Assembly: GCA_018710945.1 (NCBI GenBank)
Contig: DVIW01000009.1
Location: forward strand, 1-51,870
Length of the DNA: 51,870 nt
Source: Candidatus Aphodovivens avistercoris
Lineage (GTDB): Bacteria > Actinomycetota > Coriobacteriia > Coriobacteriales > Eggerthellaceae
Direction: 5' to 3'
Program-made: the position numbers and the translations under genes
Notes under the pieces: model-generated
Databases searched by the model: none
What the model saw: only the letters and a program-made list of their open reading frames with translations
Told to the model about the DNA's origin: nothing
Shown here: in pieces, positions 25,535 to 34,246 of the stretch
How positions within the stretch are numbered: the stretch's first letter is position 1
How the letters are laid out: each line of letters starts with the position of its first letter

Positions 25535-25569
25535 TAGACGGCTTCAAACGTACCTGACAGGGTCTCAAG

Positions 25570-25592
25570 GCCCGCGCGCGCCACGCGCGGGC
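25570..25592 (+). other. Hairpin between rplE and rpsN
   Basis: GCCCGCGCG pairs with CGCGCGGGC across a 5-base loop, a 9-bp all-G-C stem. Only TT follows, so termination would be weak. It resembles the hairpins upstream of rplE and may be part of the same control. Confidence 0.55.
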
Positions 25593-25616
25593 TTCAATGA
25601 GGAAAGAAGGAAATGC

Positions 25617-25802
25617 ATGGCTAAGAAATCGATGATCGCCAAGGCGAAGCGCGAGCCGAAGTTCTCCACGCGCCAGCACAACCGCTGCACGCGTTGCGGA
25701 CGCCCCCGCGCCTACTACCGCAAGTTCGGCCTGTGCCGCGTGTGCCTGCGCGAGCTGGCGAACAAAGGCGAACTGCCCGGCGTGACCAAGGCTTCCTGGT
25801 AA
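25617..25802 (+). CDS. rpsZ: 30S ribosomal protein S14, type Z
   Basis: Short zinc-binding form of S14 (61 residues). The four cysteines are in [40 protein letters not shown] is the usual start. ATG 25617 follows AGGAAAGAAGG. The following 104 bases hold two small hairpin-forming sequences but no gene. Confidence 0.98.
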   Translation: MAKKSMIAKAKREPKFSTRQHNRCTRCGRPRAYYRKFGLCRVCLRELANKGELPGVTKASW

Positions 25803-25906
25803 CAGAAACCGCACGCTTTTGGGTGTGCCGGCGCGAGAGGCGGAGGCGTTACGGGCGCCTGTGAACCGAGCGCCGCGCTCATCACGGACCAAAGGAGAAA
25901 TCAACT

Positions 25907-26305
25907 ATGACCATGACCGATCCCATCGCAGATATGCTTACGCGCGTGCGTAACGCAAATTCTGTCGGCAAGCAGACGGTTTCCATGCCGTCCAGCAAGA
26001 AGCTTGTCGAGATTGCCCGCATCATGCAGGAAGAGGGCTACATCCAGCGTTACGACGTCATCGAGGGCGAGCCGCGCCCCACGCTGGAGATCGTTATGAA
26101 GTACGGTGAGAAGAAGGCCAAGACCATCCGCGGCATCAAGCGCATCTCCAAGCCGGGCCTGCGCATCTATGCCGGCAAGGACGAGCTGCCCCGCGTTCTG
26201 GGCGGCTTGGGCACGGCCATCATCTCCACGAGCCAAGGCGTCATGACCGACCGCGATGCCCGCATCAAGGGCATCGGTGGCGAGGTCGTCGCCTACATCT
26301 GGTAG
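25907..26305 (+). CDS. rpsH: 30S ribosomal protein S8
   Basis: S8 (132 residues) binds central-domain 16S rRNA and in E. coli represses the spc operon at rpl[30 protein letters not shown] and the end [20 protein letters not shown] match the family. AAAGGAG precedes the ATG. Because S8 regulates at rplE elsewhere, the hairpins around rplE here are of interest. Confidence 0.98.
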   Translation: MTMTDPIADMLTRVRNANSVGKQTVSMPSSKKLVEIARIMQEEGYIQRYDVIEGEPRPTLEIVMKYGEKKAKTIRGIKRISKPGLRIYAGKDELPRVLGGLGTAIISTSQGVMTDRDARIKGIGGEVVAYIW

Positions 26306-26321
26306 GAAAGGGAGGTTTGAC

Positions 26322-26864
26322 ATGTCTCGTATCGGCAAGCACCCCGTTACCGTTCCTGCCGGCGTGGAGGTGGCCATCAACGGCAGCACCGTCACCGTCA
26401 AGGGACCCAAGGGCGAGCTCACCCGCGAGTTCGACCCCATCATGATCATCAAGCACGAGGGCGACCAGATCATCGTGGAGCGTCCGGACGACAGCCGCAA
26501 GGCCAAGAGCCTGCACGGCCTCACCCGCACGCTCGTCCACAACATGGTGGAAGGCGTCGCCAACGGCTTCTCCAAGAAGCTGCAGCTCGTGGGCGTCGGC
26601 TACCGCGCCGCGCTGAAGGGCAAGGATCTGGAGATGCAGCTGGGCTACTCGCACCCGGTCCTGTTCTCCTGCCCCGACAACATCACCTTCGAGGTTCCCA
26701 CCCAGACCGAGATCGTCGTCTCCGGCCCCAGCAAGGAGCAGGTGGGCCAGGTCGCCGCGAACATCCGCGCGTGGCGCAAGCCGGAGCCCTACAAGGGCAA
26801 GGGCATCCGCTACGAGGGCGAGCGCATCCGCCGCAAGCTCGGCAAGGCCGCCAAGGGCGACTAG
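26322..26864 (+). CDS. rplF: 50S ribosomal protein L6
   Basis: L6 (180 residues) sits near the factor-binding site. [34 protein letters not shown] core ([18 protein letters not shown]) and [18 protein letters not shown] are conserved. The frame is open upstream to 26256, but GGGAGG and the family start support ATG 26322. Confidence 0.98.
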   Translation: MSRIGKHPVTVPAGVEVAINGSTVTVKGPKGELTREFDPIMIIKHEGDQIIVERPDDSRKAKSLHGLTRTLVHNMVEGVANGFSKKLQLVGVGYRAALKGKDLEMQLGYSHPVLFSCPDNITFEVPTQTEIVVSGPSKEQVGQVAANIRAWRKPEPYKGKGIRYEGERIRRKLGKAAKGD

Positions 26865-26903
26865 TCAGCGGGCAGATAAAGGATTGAGAGCGAAGGAAGT
26901 ATC

Positions 26904-27272
26904 ATGAACAAGCTTCAGGAAAAGAAAGCCCGGCTTGCCCGCCGCCATCGTCGCGTCCGCGGCAAGATCTCCGGCACCGCTGAGCGTCCGCGCCTGTGCG
27001 TGACGCGCAGCAACAGCAACATCTACGTTCAGATCGTCGACGACGTGGAGCACAAGACCCTGTGCGGCGTGTCCACGCTCGGCCCCGATTTCAAGGCGAC
27101 CGGCAAGAACGGCGCCAACGTCGAGGGCGCTGCCGCCCTGGGCGCCATCGTTGGCAAGAAGGCCCAGGAATGCGGTATCACCGAAGTCGTGTTCGACCGC
27201 GGCGGCCACCTGTACCACGGCCGCGTCAAGGCACTTGCCGACGCCGCCCGCGAAGCCGGCCTGAAATTCTAG
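26904..27272 (+). CDS. rplR: 50S ribosomal protein L18
   Basis: L18 (122 residues) binds 5S rRNA together with L5. Seen: [32 protein letters not shown] and [28 protein letters not shown] precedes the ATG; rpsE follows 15 bases after the stop. Confidence 0.98.
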   Translation: MNKLQEKKARLARRHRRVRGKISGTAERPRLCVTRSNSNIYVQIVDDVEHKTLCGVSTLGPDFKATGKNGANVEGAAALGAIVGKKAQECGITEVVFDRGGHLYHGRVKALADAAREAGLKF

Positions 27273-27287
27273 AAGGGGTTGTAGTTT

Positions 27288-27815
27288 ATGGCTCGTAAAC
27301 AGCAGCAGCACGACGCCGGGGTTCCCGAGCTCCAGGAGCGCGTCGTCTACATCAACCGCGTGTCCAAGGTCGTCAAGGGCGGCCGCCGTTTCGCGCTGAC
27401 CGCGCTGGTGGTCGTGGGCGACGGCAACGGCCGCGTCGGCGTGGGTATGGGCAAGTCCTCCGAGGTGCCCACCGCCATCAAGAAGGGCGTCGAGGACGCG
27501 AAGAAGAACATGTTCACCGTGCCCCTGACCGAGAGCAAGACCCTGCCGCATGACGTGATGGGCGAGTTCGGCTCCGGCCGCGTGCTCATCCGCCCGGCCG
27601 TCCCCGGCACCGGCGTTATGGCCGGCGGCCCGGTGCGCGCCATCATGGAGCTGGCGGGCGTGCAAGACGTCATCACCAAGTCGCTGGGCACCAGCAACGC
27701 GATGAACGTCGTGAAGGCCGCCGCCGAGGGCCTGAAGAGCATGCAGAGCCCCGAGCAGGTGGCCGAGCGCCGCGGCATGACGGTGGCGCAGATCTACGGC
27801 CGGAAGGAGCAGTAA
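27288..27815 (+). CDS. rpsE: 30S ribosomal protein S5
   Basis: S5 (175 residues) acts in decoding fidelity and 30S shape; spectinomycin resistance maps to its N-terminal loop. Seen: [36 protein letters not shown], and [21 protein letters not shown] start with AAGGGG upstream; only 3 bases separate it from rpmD. Confidence 0.98.
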   Translation: MARKQQQHDAGVPELQERVVYINRVSKVVKGGRRFALTALVVVGDGNGRVGVGMGKSSEVPTAIKKGVEDAKKNMFTVPLTESKTLPHDVMGEFGSGRVLIRPAVPGTGVMAGGPVRAIMELAGVQDVITKSLGTSNAMNVVKAAAEGLKSMQSPEQVAERRGMTVAQIYGRKEQ

Positions 27816-27818
27816 GCG

Positions 27819-28010
27819 ATGGCTGAGGCGAAGAAGTCGCTGCGCATCACGCAGGTGAAGAGCAGCATCGGTTACAAGAAGGACCAGGAGCAGACGCTGC
27901 GCTCCCTCGGCCTGGGCAAGATCGGCCGCACGGTCGACCAGGTGGACAACGAGTGCATCCGCGGCATGATCTTCAAGGTCAAGCACCTGGTGAAGGTGGA
28001 GGAGCTGTAG
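27819..28010 (+). CDS. rpmD: 50S ribosomal protein L30
   Basis: L30 (63 residues), a small globular 50S protein. LRITQVKSSIGYKKDQEQTL and LGLGKIGRTVDQVDN fit. Its AAGGAG ribosome-binding site lies inside the end of rpsE. It is followed by a 163-base structured gap before rplO. Confidence 0.97.
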   Translation: MAEAKKSLRITQVKSSIGYKKDQEQTLRSLGLGKIGRTVDQVDNECIRGMIFKVKHLVKVEEL

Positions 28011-28025
28011 CAAGGGAGAGTCCCT

Positions 28026-28054
28026 TTGCCCGCTTGACACCGATACGGTAGAAT
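28026..28054 (+). promoter_or_regulatory. Candidate promoter of rplO-secY
   Basis: TTGCCC (28026-28031) and TAGAAT (28049-28054) are 17 bases apart. A perfect TTGACA at 28034-28039 lies between them but is only 9 bases from TAGAAT, too close to be its partner. Confidence 0.45.
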
Positions 28055-28149
28055 ACGCGATTGGCGCTACGGGCCCGCCCGACGCCAATCGCGTGCATAA
28101 GAAGGAAGTTTGCTGGCGGCGAGCTGCCAGCGCCGGGCGAAGCGCCCGG
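28055..28149 (+). other. Structured leader of rplO: three hairpins
   Basis: Hairpin 1: 28055-28066 pairs perfectly with 28083-28094 (12 bp, 16-base loop that itself contains GGGCCC). Hairpin 2: GCTGGC (28112-28117) with GCCAGC (28126-28131). Hairpin 3: CCGGGCG-AAG-CGCCCGG (28133-28149). They begin right after the -10 box and end before the rplO ribosome-binding site (GAAGGAG), so they could control initiation or be a protein-binding leader. Confidence 0.55.
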
Positions 28150-28173
28150 GGCGATTCGAAGGAGTAGCAACAC

Positions 28174-28623
28174 ATGGAATTGAAGGATCTCAAGCCGGCT
28201 CCCGGCTCCACCAAGGCCCGCAAGCGCGTCGGCCGCGGCCCCGCTTCGGGCACCGGCAAGACCGCCGGTCGCGGCATGAACGGCCAGAAGTCCCGCGCTG
28301 GCGGCGGCAAGGGCCCGCGCTTCGAGGGCGGCCAGACCCCCTTGGCCATGCGCCTGCCGAAGCTGCCCGGCTTCAACAACCGCAACCGCGTTGAGTACCT
28401 GCCCGTCAACGTCGGCCGCCTGGAGGAGAAGTTCGAGTCCGGTGACGTGGTGGACGGCGCCAGCCTGAAGGCCAAGGGCATCATCAAGCACGCTGATGCG
28501 CTGGTGAAGGTCCTCGGCGACGGCGAGCTGACCAAGTCGCTCACGGTCAAGGTGGATAAGGTCTCCGCTTCGGCGAAAGCCAAGATCGAAGCGGCTGGTG
28601 GAAAGGTCGAAGAGCCTTGCTAA
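28174..28623 (+). CDS. rplO: 50S ribosomal protein L15
   Basis: L15 (149 residues) threads through 23S rRNA. Seen: [40 protein letters not shown] and [16 protein letters not shown]. Its last codons overlap the secY start by 7 bases, so secY translation is coupled to it. Confidence 0.98.
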   Translation: MELKDLKPAPGSTKARKRVGRGPASGTGKTAGRGMNGQKSRAGGGKGPRFEGGQTPLAMRLPKLPGFNNRNRVEYLPVNVGRLEEKFESGDVVDGASLKAKGIIKHADALVKVLGDGELTKSLTVKVDKVSASAKAKIEAAGGKVEEPC

Positions 28624-29903
28624 GCTCCATTGTCGACGCGTTCAAGGTCCCCGAGCTCCGCAAGAAGATCCTCTTCACGCTGGGCATCCTGGCCTTGTAC
28701 CGTCTGGGCGCCTACATACCGGTTCCGGGCATTCCCGTCAGCGATTTCGCCTCCCAGGCGTTCTCGCAGGCGGGCGTGTCCATGACGATGCTCGACCTGT
28801 TCACGGGCGGCGCCCTGTCGAACTTCTCGGTGTTCTCGCTGGGCATCATGCCTTACATCACGGCATCCATCATCATGCAGCTGATGCAGGGCGTCATCCC
28901 GGCGGTGGGCCGCTGGGGCCGCGAGGGCGAGCCCGGCCGGCGCAAGATCACGCAGGTCACGCGCTATCTGACGCTCGTGCTCGGCCTGATCAACGCCATC
29001 GGCTACCTGCTGCTGTTCAAGTCGCCCCAGTACGGCGTCGTGTTCAGCGACCAGGTGCCCGAGGTCGTCACCGACGTGGTCATCGTGTTCACGCTGGTGG
29101 CCGGCACGGCGTTCATCATGTGGATGGGCGAGCTCATCACGCAGCGCGGCATCGGCAACGGCATGTCGCTGATCATTTTCATCAGCATCGTGTCGCGCGT
29201 GCCCGCCGCCATCTACTCGTCGATCACGCAGACCTCGGCCGACATGGGCATGGCCATCGCCGTCACGGTGCTCATCGTCGTGGTGGTGCTGGTGTGCATC
29301 CCGCTGATCATCTTCGTGGAGCGCGCCCAGCGCCGCATCCCGGTGAACTACGCCAAGCGCGTCCAGGGCCGCAAGATGTTCGGTGGGCAGTCCACCTACA
29401 TCCCGCTGAAGGTGAACTCCGCGGGCGTCATCCCCATCATCTTCGCGAGCTGCATCATCTACTTCCCGGCCCAGCTGGCCGCGCTGTTCAACGTGGACTG
29501 GCTGACCGCCGTGGCCAACGCGATGTCGACGGGCTGGATCAACTGGATCATCACTGTGGGCCTGATCGTGTTCTTCGCGTACTTCTACACTTCCATGGTG
29601 TACAACCCGGAGGAGACGAGCGACAACCTGCGCAAGCAGGGCGGCTACATCCCCGGCGTGCGTCCCGGTTCGCCCACCGTGCAGTACATCAAGGACGTGC
29701 TGCGCCGCGTGACGCTGCCTGGCGCGCTGTTCATCGCCGCCATCGCCGTGGTGCCCACGATCCTGTTCTACTTCACGGGCAACCAGCTCATCCAGGCCTT
29801 CGGCGGCACCTCCATCCTCATCATGATCAGCGTCGCGCTGGACACGATGGGCAAGGTGGAGAGCCAGCTGAAGATGCACAACTACGACGGCTTCTTCAAA
29901 TAG
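28617..29903 (+). CDS. secY: Preprotein translocase subunit SecY
   Basis: SecY (428 residues) forms the protein-conducting channel with SecE and SecG. Ten membrane segments are expected; seen are [18 protein letters not shown] (segment 1), the plug region [34 protein letters not shown], and cytoplasmic loops ending [19 protein letters not shown]. The start is TTG at 28617, the only plausible codon giving family length, with GGAAAGG about 10 bases upstream. adk is next but 510 bases away. Confidence 0.97.
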   Translation: MLSSIVDAFKVPELRKKILFTLGILALYRLGAYIPVPGIPVSDFASQAFSQAGVSMTMLDLFTGGALSNFSVFSLGIMPYITASIIMQLMQGVIPAVGRWGREGEPGRRKITQVTRYLTLVLGLINAIGYLLLFKSPQYGVVFSDQVPEVVTDVVIVFTLVAGTAFIMWMGELITQRGIGNGMSLIIFISIVSRVPAAIYSSITQTSADMGMAIAVTVLIVVVVLVCIPLIIFVERAQRRIPVNYAKRVQGRKMFGGQSTYIPLKVNSAGVIPIIFASCIIYFPAQLAALFNVDWLTAVANAMSTGWINWIITVGLIVFFAYFYTSMVYNPEETSDNLRKQGGYIPGVRPGSPTVQYIKDVLRRVTLPGALFIAAIAVVPTILFYFTGNQLIQAFGGTSILIMISVALDTMGKVESQLKMHNYDGFFK

Positions 29904-30413
29904 TAGGGTTCCGCGGTTCTGCCGAACCGCGGAACTGCTCGCCGCTGCGACGCCCTCTGGCACCGGATCTTCGCGCGATCCTGAAGGCTCACGTACCGAA
30001 GTATGCTTCGCCTTCACGATCACACGAATCTCCGGCGCCAGAGGGCGTCTCGCTGTCTTGGCCGGACCTGGGAGGTTGTTATGCGGCCTTTGGCCGCATA
30101 TGGTCGGGCTGGGAGGCGACTCGGCTTGCAGAAGGCGGAGGACGGCTTGGCTTGTGGAAGCCGCCGCGCCGCTTTGCTGGACGATTCGACTTCGGATCCA
30201 GCTCGGAGGTCGTCATGCGGCCTCTGGCCGCATGCGCTCGGGCTGGGAGCTGCCCAGAGCTGCCGGCTTCCAGAAACGAAAAGAAGGGGAGGGCGCGTTG
30301 CCTTCCCCTTCGTGTAATGCGGTGGGTTTATCTTTGAATGCGGCGTGCGGTTCGTTTGCGTTTGGTAAAATAGCACGGTCGATCAACGACTGGTTTGTCG
30401 AAAGGATTCCAAT
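29904..30413. repeat. Repeat-rich gap between secY and adk
   Basis: No gene is supported. (a) A perfect 12-bp stem with TGCC loop at 29908-29935. (b) A long inverted repeat, 29949-29967 with 30031-30049, 18 of 19 positions pairing, enclosing CGAAG-TATG-CTTCG. (c) Two related units about 138 bases apart, each with ATGCGGCC-3 nt-GGCCGCAT (about 30079-30098 and 30216-30235) followed by TCGGGCTGGGAG. These look like a palindromic intergenic repeat family. TAAAAT near 30365 may be the adk -10 box. Confidence 0.6.
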
Positions 30414-31040
30414 ATGAACATAGTGTTGTTGGGCGCCCCGGGCGCCGGCAAGGGCACGCAGGCCGCCAAGCTCGTCGAGGAATTCGCTACGCCGCACATT
30501 TCCACGGGCGACATGCTGCGCGCCGCCGTGAAGGCGGGCACGCCGCTGGGGAAGAAGGCCAAGTCCTACATGGATGCCGGCGACCTGGTTCCCGACGACG
30601 TGATCATCGGCCTCGTGCTGGAGCGCCTACAGGAGCCCGACACCGAGAAGGGCTTCATCCTGGACGGCTTCCCGCGCACCTCGGCCCAGGCCGTGGCGCT
30701 GGATGCCGAGCTGTCGAAGCTGGAGCGTCCGCTTACCGCGGCGCTGCTCATCGACGTGGAGTCCGAGGTCATCGTGAGCCGTCTGACCTCGCGTCGCATG
30801 TGCAAGGAGTGCGGCTACATCGGCTCGGTGGCCGACGCCTCCTGCCCGAAGTGCGGCGGCGAGATGTACCAGCGCGACGATGACAACGAGGCCACGGTGC
30901 GCAACCGCCTTGACGTGTATGAGAAGTCCACGTCGCCGCTGATCGATTACTACCGCGGCTGCAACCTGCTGGTCACCATCGACGGCGACCGCGACCCCGA
31001 CGTGGTGTACGCGGACGTGAAGGAGGCCCTGGGCTGCTAG
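30414..31040 (+). CDS. adk: Adenylate kinase
   Basis: Adenylate kinase (208 residues) interconverts AMP, ATP and ADP. P-loop GAPGAGKGTQA at residues 7-17, AMP-site ISTGDMLRAAV and GFPRTSAQA. The LID domain is the long form with four zinc-type cysteines (CKECG and CPKCG). In many actinobacteria adk is followed by map, infA and rpmJ; here it is followed by a terminator and an unrelated membrane protein. Confidence 0.98.
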   Translation: MNIVLLGAPGAGKGTQAAKLVEEFATPHISTGDMLRAAVKAGTPLGKKAKSYMDAGDLVPDDVIIGLVLERLQEPDTEKGFILDGFPRTSAQAVALDAELSKLERPLTAALLIDVESEVIVSRLTSRRMCKECGYIGSVADASCPKCGGEMYQRDDDNEATVRNRLDVYEKSTSPLIDYYRGCNLLVTIDGDRDPDVVYADVKEALGC

Positions 31041-31061
31041 CGCGCCCCGCGCCTCCTTCGA

Positions 31062-31117
31062 CGGGCCGCCTTCGCCGCGCCCTTCCGGCGCAAGGCGGAG
31101 GCGGCCCGTTTGCTGTC
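31062..31117 (+). terminator. Terminator after adk
   Basis: A 16-bp stem with one G-T pair (31062-31077 with 31095-31110), containing an inner GCGCC/GGCGC stem, and followed by TTGCTGT. It ends the rplB-adk region. Confidence 0.75.
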
Positions 31118-31220
31118 CGGCGCGGCCGCAGCCGCGCTTCCCGCCGCCGCTCGGCGCCCGCCGTCCCTGTTGGGACGCGCCGTGCCGCCCGGCGCCCGCC
31201 GCGAAGGAGCCTCCCACGCG

Positions 31221-33398
31221 ATGCCGACCGTCCGAGCGAACATAGCCTATGCCTACGACGGGTTCATGCGCAAGCACGGGCCCCTGGCGCAGCGTTTCCT
31301 GAAATGCGCGGCCGCCGTCGTGGCCATCGCGCTTCTGCTTGAGGTCTTCGTCTTCAACGTCAACTATTTCGCCACGGCGGGCTACAGCCCCATCAGCCTT
31401 GACGACAAGCTCGACCTGCGCCAGACCGTGGACGATGAGTACCTGCTCACCGAGGCGAACCACGTGCTGGAGTTCAACGACCTCAACACCGAGGTCCACA
31501 ACATCCGGCTGGATTTCGACTACCGCCAGCCCGCCCAGCAGCTTTCCGTGAAGGTGCAGTTCACCGACGAGGCGCATCGCACTTACTTCGATTCCACCGA
31601 CTACACCGAGGGTGTCCCCGAGGTCGCCGTCTCCACCTTGGTGGACGCCAGCGAGTACCTCAACCTGAACACGAGCGGCGTGGTGAACGACCTGCGCATC
31701 GAAATCGGCGGCGAGAAGGTGAACTACCCCATCCGCCTGACCGGCGTCACGCTGAACGCCCACCATCCGTTCTCGTTCAACACGACGCGGTTCGCCCTGA
31801 CGGCCGCGGTGCTGGGGCTGGCGGTGCTGTTCCGCCCGCGCTCGTTCATATACCGCATCGGCATCGTGGAGCGCCCGCGGCTGTCGAAGGCCATCATCGT
31901 GGCGGTGGTGGCCGTGGAGGCGCTCGTGCTCAGCTCGTACCTGTTCTTCGGGTCGAACCTGGTGGGCGTGGCCACGAGCTCGTACAACAGCGGCTCGTGG
32001 AACGGCAGCAGCATCGTGAACACCTTCGAGGTGGGCGGCGAGAACGCCCAGCAGTACGCCGAGCTGGCGAAGTCGATGACCGAGGGCAAGCTGTACCTGG
32101 AGGCAGAGCCGCCGGAGTGGCTGCAGCAGATGGACGACCCCTACGACCGCGGCGCGCGCGACGAGCTGCAGAAGGCGACGGGCGAGGACTACCTGTTCGA
32201 CGTGGCCTACTACGACGGTAAATACTACGTCTACTTCGGCGTGGTTCCCGTGCTTCTGTTCTACCTGCCGTTCTACGTGCTCACGGGGGCGAACTTCCCC
32301 ACGGCCGTCGGCGTGCTCATAGCGGTGCTGGCGTTTGCGCTGGGCTGCTCGGCGCTGCTCGACCGCTTCGCGCGCTACCACTTCAAGCGGGTGAGCCTGG
32401 GGCTGTACCTGCTGCTCCAGATGCCGCTCGTGCTGTGCAGCGGCGTGCTGTACCTGCTGAAGTTCCCCACGTTCTACTCGCTGCCCATCGCGTTGGGCTT
32501 GGCGTTCTCCGTCTGGGGCCTGTATCTGTGGACGCGCGGGCGCACGGCGCGGCGCCGCTGCGGCTGGTTTCTGGCCGGCTCGCTGTGCATGGCGCTGGTG
32601 GCGGGATGCCGCCCGCAGCTTCTCGTGCTGTCGCTTCTGGCGTTCCCGCTGTTCTGGCGGCCTTACGTGTCGGAGCGGCGCCTGTTCACGCCGCGCGGCG
32701 CGCGCGAGTTCGCCTGCCTTGTGGCGCCCTACGCCGTGGTGGCGGTGGGGCTGGGATGGTACAACCAGGCGCGCTTCGGCTCGGTGACCGACTTCGGCGC
32801 CAACTACAACCTGACGGTGAACGACATGACCAAGCGCGGCTGGAACGTGGGACGTTTGGCGCCCGCGCTGTTCTCGTACCTGCTGCAGCCGCCGTGCGTG
32901 TCGGGCTCGTTCCCGTTCTTGCAGGAGGCGCCGTTCCAAACCACCTACATGGGCCAGACCGTGAAGGAGCCCACGTTCGGCGGCATCCTGGCGTGCCTGC
33001 CGCTGCTGTGGATCCTGGCGGGCTCGCGCCGCATCCTGCGCCTGCGCACCGCCCAGCGCGCCACGCGCACGGTGGCGGGCGTCATCGCGGCGCTTCTGGC
33101 CGGCGGCGTCATCGTGGCGCTGGCCGACGCCGAGATGGCGGGCATTCTGCAGCGCTACTACGCCGATTTCAGCTTCATGTTCCTGGCATCCGCCGTCCTG
33201 CTGGCGTTCATCGTGAACGAGAACCTGCAGCCGGGCGCCGCCTCCACGGGCATCTTCATGAAGGCTCTGCTGGCCGCCGTGGGCGTTTCGGTGGCCTACA
33301 GCCTGCTGATCTGTTTCATCCCGGAGGTGGGATGGGTGTCGGACGCCTATCCGTGGGCCTACCAGGACATCGTGGAGATGGTGCAGTTCTGGACCTAG
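31221..33398 (+). CDS. Polytopic glycosyltransferase-like membrane protein
   Basis: Integral membrane protein of 725 residues. A short cytoplasmic N-terminus is followed by one membrane segment (about 27-47), an extracytoplasmic domain of about 150 residues, then roughly ten more hydrophobic segments. The segment YYDGKYYVYFGVVPVLLFYL (near 332-352) is typical of uncharacterised actinobacterial and firmicute proteins resembling GT-C glycosyltransferases, which use lipid-linked sugars. No Asp-x-Asp or Glu-x-Asp pair is certain. ATG 31221 follows GAAGGAG by 11 bases; the longer frame starts inside the adk terminator. It may act in cell-envelope glycan synthesis; it is unlikely to belong functionally to adk or nagB. 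Confidence 0.6.
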   Translation: MPTVRANIAYAYDGFMRKHGPLAQRFLKCAAAVVAIALLLEVFVFNVNYFATAGYSPISLDDKLDLRQTVDDEYLLTEANHVLEFNDLNTEVHNIRLDFDYRQPAQQLSVKVQFTDEAHRTYFDSTDYTEGVPEVAVSTLVDASEYLNLNTSGVVNDLRIEIGGEKVNYPIRLTGVTLNAHHPFSFNTTRFALTAAVLGLAVLFRPRSFIYRIGIVERPRLSKAIIVAVVAVEALVLSSYLFFGSNLVGVATSSYNSGSWNGSSIVNTFEVGGENAQQYAELAKSMTEGKLYLEAEPPEWLQQMDDPYDRGARDELQKATGEDYLFDVAYYDGKYYVYFGVVPVLLFYLPFYVLTGANFPTAVGVLIAVLAFALGCSALLDRFARYHFKRVSLGLYLLLQMPLVLCSGVLYLLKFPTFYSLPIALGLAFSVWGLYLWTRGRTARRRCGWFLAGSLCMALVAGCRPQLLVLSLLAFPLFWRPYVSERRLFTPRGAREFACLVAPYAVVAVGLGWYNQARFGSVTDFGANYNLTVNDMTKRGWNVGRLAPALFSYLLQPPCVSGSFPFLQEAPFQTTYMGQTVKEPTFGGILACLPLLWILAGSRRILRLRTAQRATRTVAGVIAALLAGGVIVALADAEMAGILQRYYADFSFMFLASAVLLAFIVNENLQPGAASTGIFMKALLAAVGVSVAYSLLICFIPEVGWVSDAYPWAYQDIVEMVQFWT

Positions 33399-33426
33399 CC
33401 CCCGTCGGCGCGGGGCGGACGGGGAG

Positions 33427-33449
33427 GGCGGATGCTCCGCCCATCCGCC
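33427..33449 (+). other. Stem-loop between the membrane protein gene and nagB
   Basis: GGCGGATG pairs with CATCCGCC across 7 bases, 28 bases after the membrane-protein stop. No T run follows, so it may only partly terminate. Confidence 0.5.
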
Positions 33450-33517
33450 GCCGGGCGCTGCGGGAAGGGAAGGACAAAGCGTTTTCGAGAGAAGGACCGA
33501 GAGAGAAGGAGTTGGAT

Positions 33518-34246
33518 ATGGAATTCATCGTCGCCAAAGACTACGACGAGATGAGCCGCCTGGCCGCCGACAAGATTGCGGCCTGCCTGAAGGCGAAGCC
33601 CACCTGCGTGCTGGGTTTGGCCACCGGCAGCACGCCCATCGGCCTGTACGCGCAGCTCGTGCGCGACTTCGAAGCCGGCGAGATCAGCTTCGCCGATGCC
33701 GCCACGTTCAACTTGGACGAGTACCGCGGGCTTTCCCCCGAGCACGACCAGAGCTACCGCTACTTCATGGAGCAGAACCTGTTCGGCAAGGTGGACGTGG
33801 AGCCGTCCCGCACGCACGTGCCCGACGGCGCGAACCCCGACCACGAGGCCGCGTGCGCCGCCTACGAGCAGGCCATCGCGCAGGTCGGTGGCATCGATTT
33901 GCAGCTGCTCGGCCTGGGGCACAACGGCCACATTGGCTTCAACGAGCCGGCGGACGACTTCCCGGTGGACACCCACCTGGTGGGCCTGACCGAAAGCACC
34001 ATCCAGGCCAACAGCCGCCTGTTCGACTCCATCGACGACGTGCCGCGCGAGGCCTACACCATGGGCATCGGCACCATCATGAAGGCGCGCAGCATCTTGG
34101 TGGTGGCCAGCGGTGCTGACAAGGCCGACATCGTGAAGCGCGCCTTCTTCGGTCCCGTGACCCCGCAGGTGCCCGCCTCGGTGCTGCAGCTGCATCCTGA
34201 CGTGACGGTCATCGTGGACGCGGAAGCGGGCGCCCAATGCGCGTAA
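33518..34246 (+). CDS. nagB: Glucosamine-6-phosphate deaminase
   Basis: NagB (242 residues) converts glucosamine-6-phosphate to fructose-6-phosphate and ammonia. Seen: GLATGSTPIGLY (phosphate loop), NLDEYRGL with the catalytic Asp, and GLGHNGHIGFNEP with the catalytic His. It lacks the C-terminal extension of allosteric E. coli-type NagB, so it is the short, Bacillus-like form. ATG 33518 gives MEFIVAKDYDEM and follows AGAAGGAG. Its last codons overlap nagA by 10 bases. It is the final step of the sialic-acid and GlcNAc route in this window. Confidence 0.97.
   Translation: MEFIVAKDYDEMSRLAADKIAACLKAKPTCVLGLATGSTPIGLYAQLVRDFEAGEISFADAATFNLDEYRGLSPEHDQSYRYFMEQNLFGKVDVEPSRTHVPDGANPDHEAACAAYEQAIAQVGGIDLQLLGLGHNGHIGFNEPADDFPVDTHLVGLTESTIQANSRLFDSIDDVPREAYTMGIGTIMKARSILVVASGADKADIVKRAFFGPVTPQVPASVLQLHPDVTVIVDAEAGAQCA

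Noticed and set aside
28034..28054. TTGACA and TAGAAT as one promoter before rplO
   Set aside because: They are only 9 bases apart, too short for sigma-70; TTGCCC 17 bases upstream fits better.
30058..30417. Frame with the repeated phrase CGLWPH / ASGRMRSGW in the secY-adk gap
   Set aside because: The repetition comes from the palindromic DNA repeats; there is no ribosome-binding site and the frame runs into adk.
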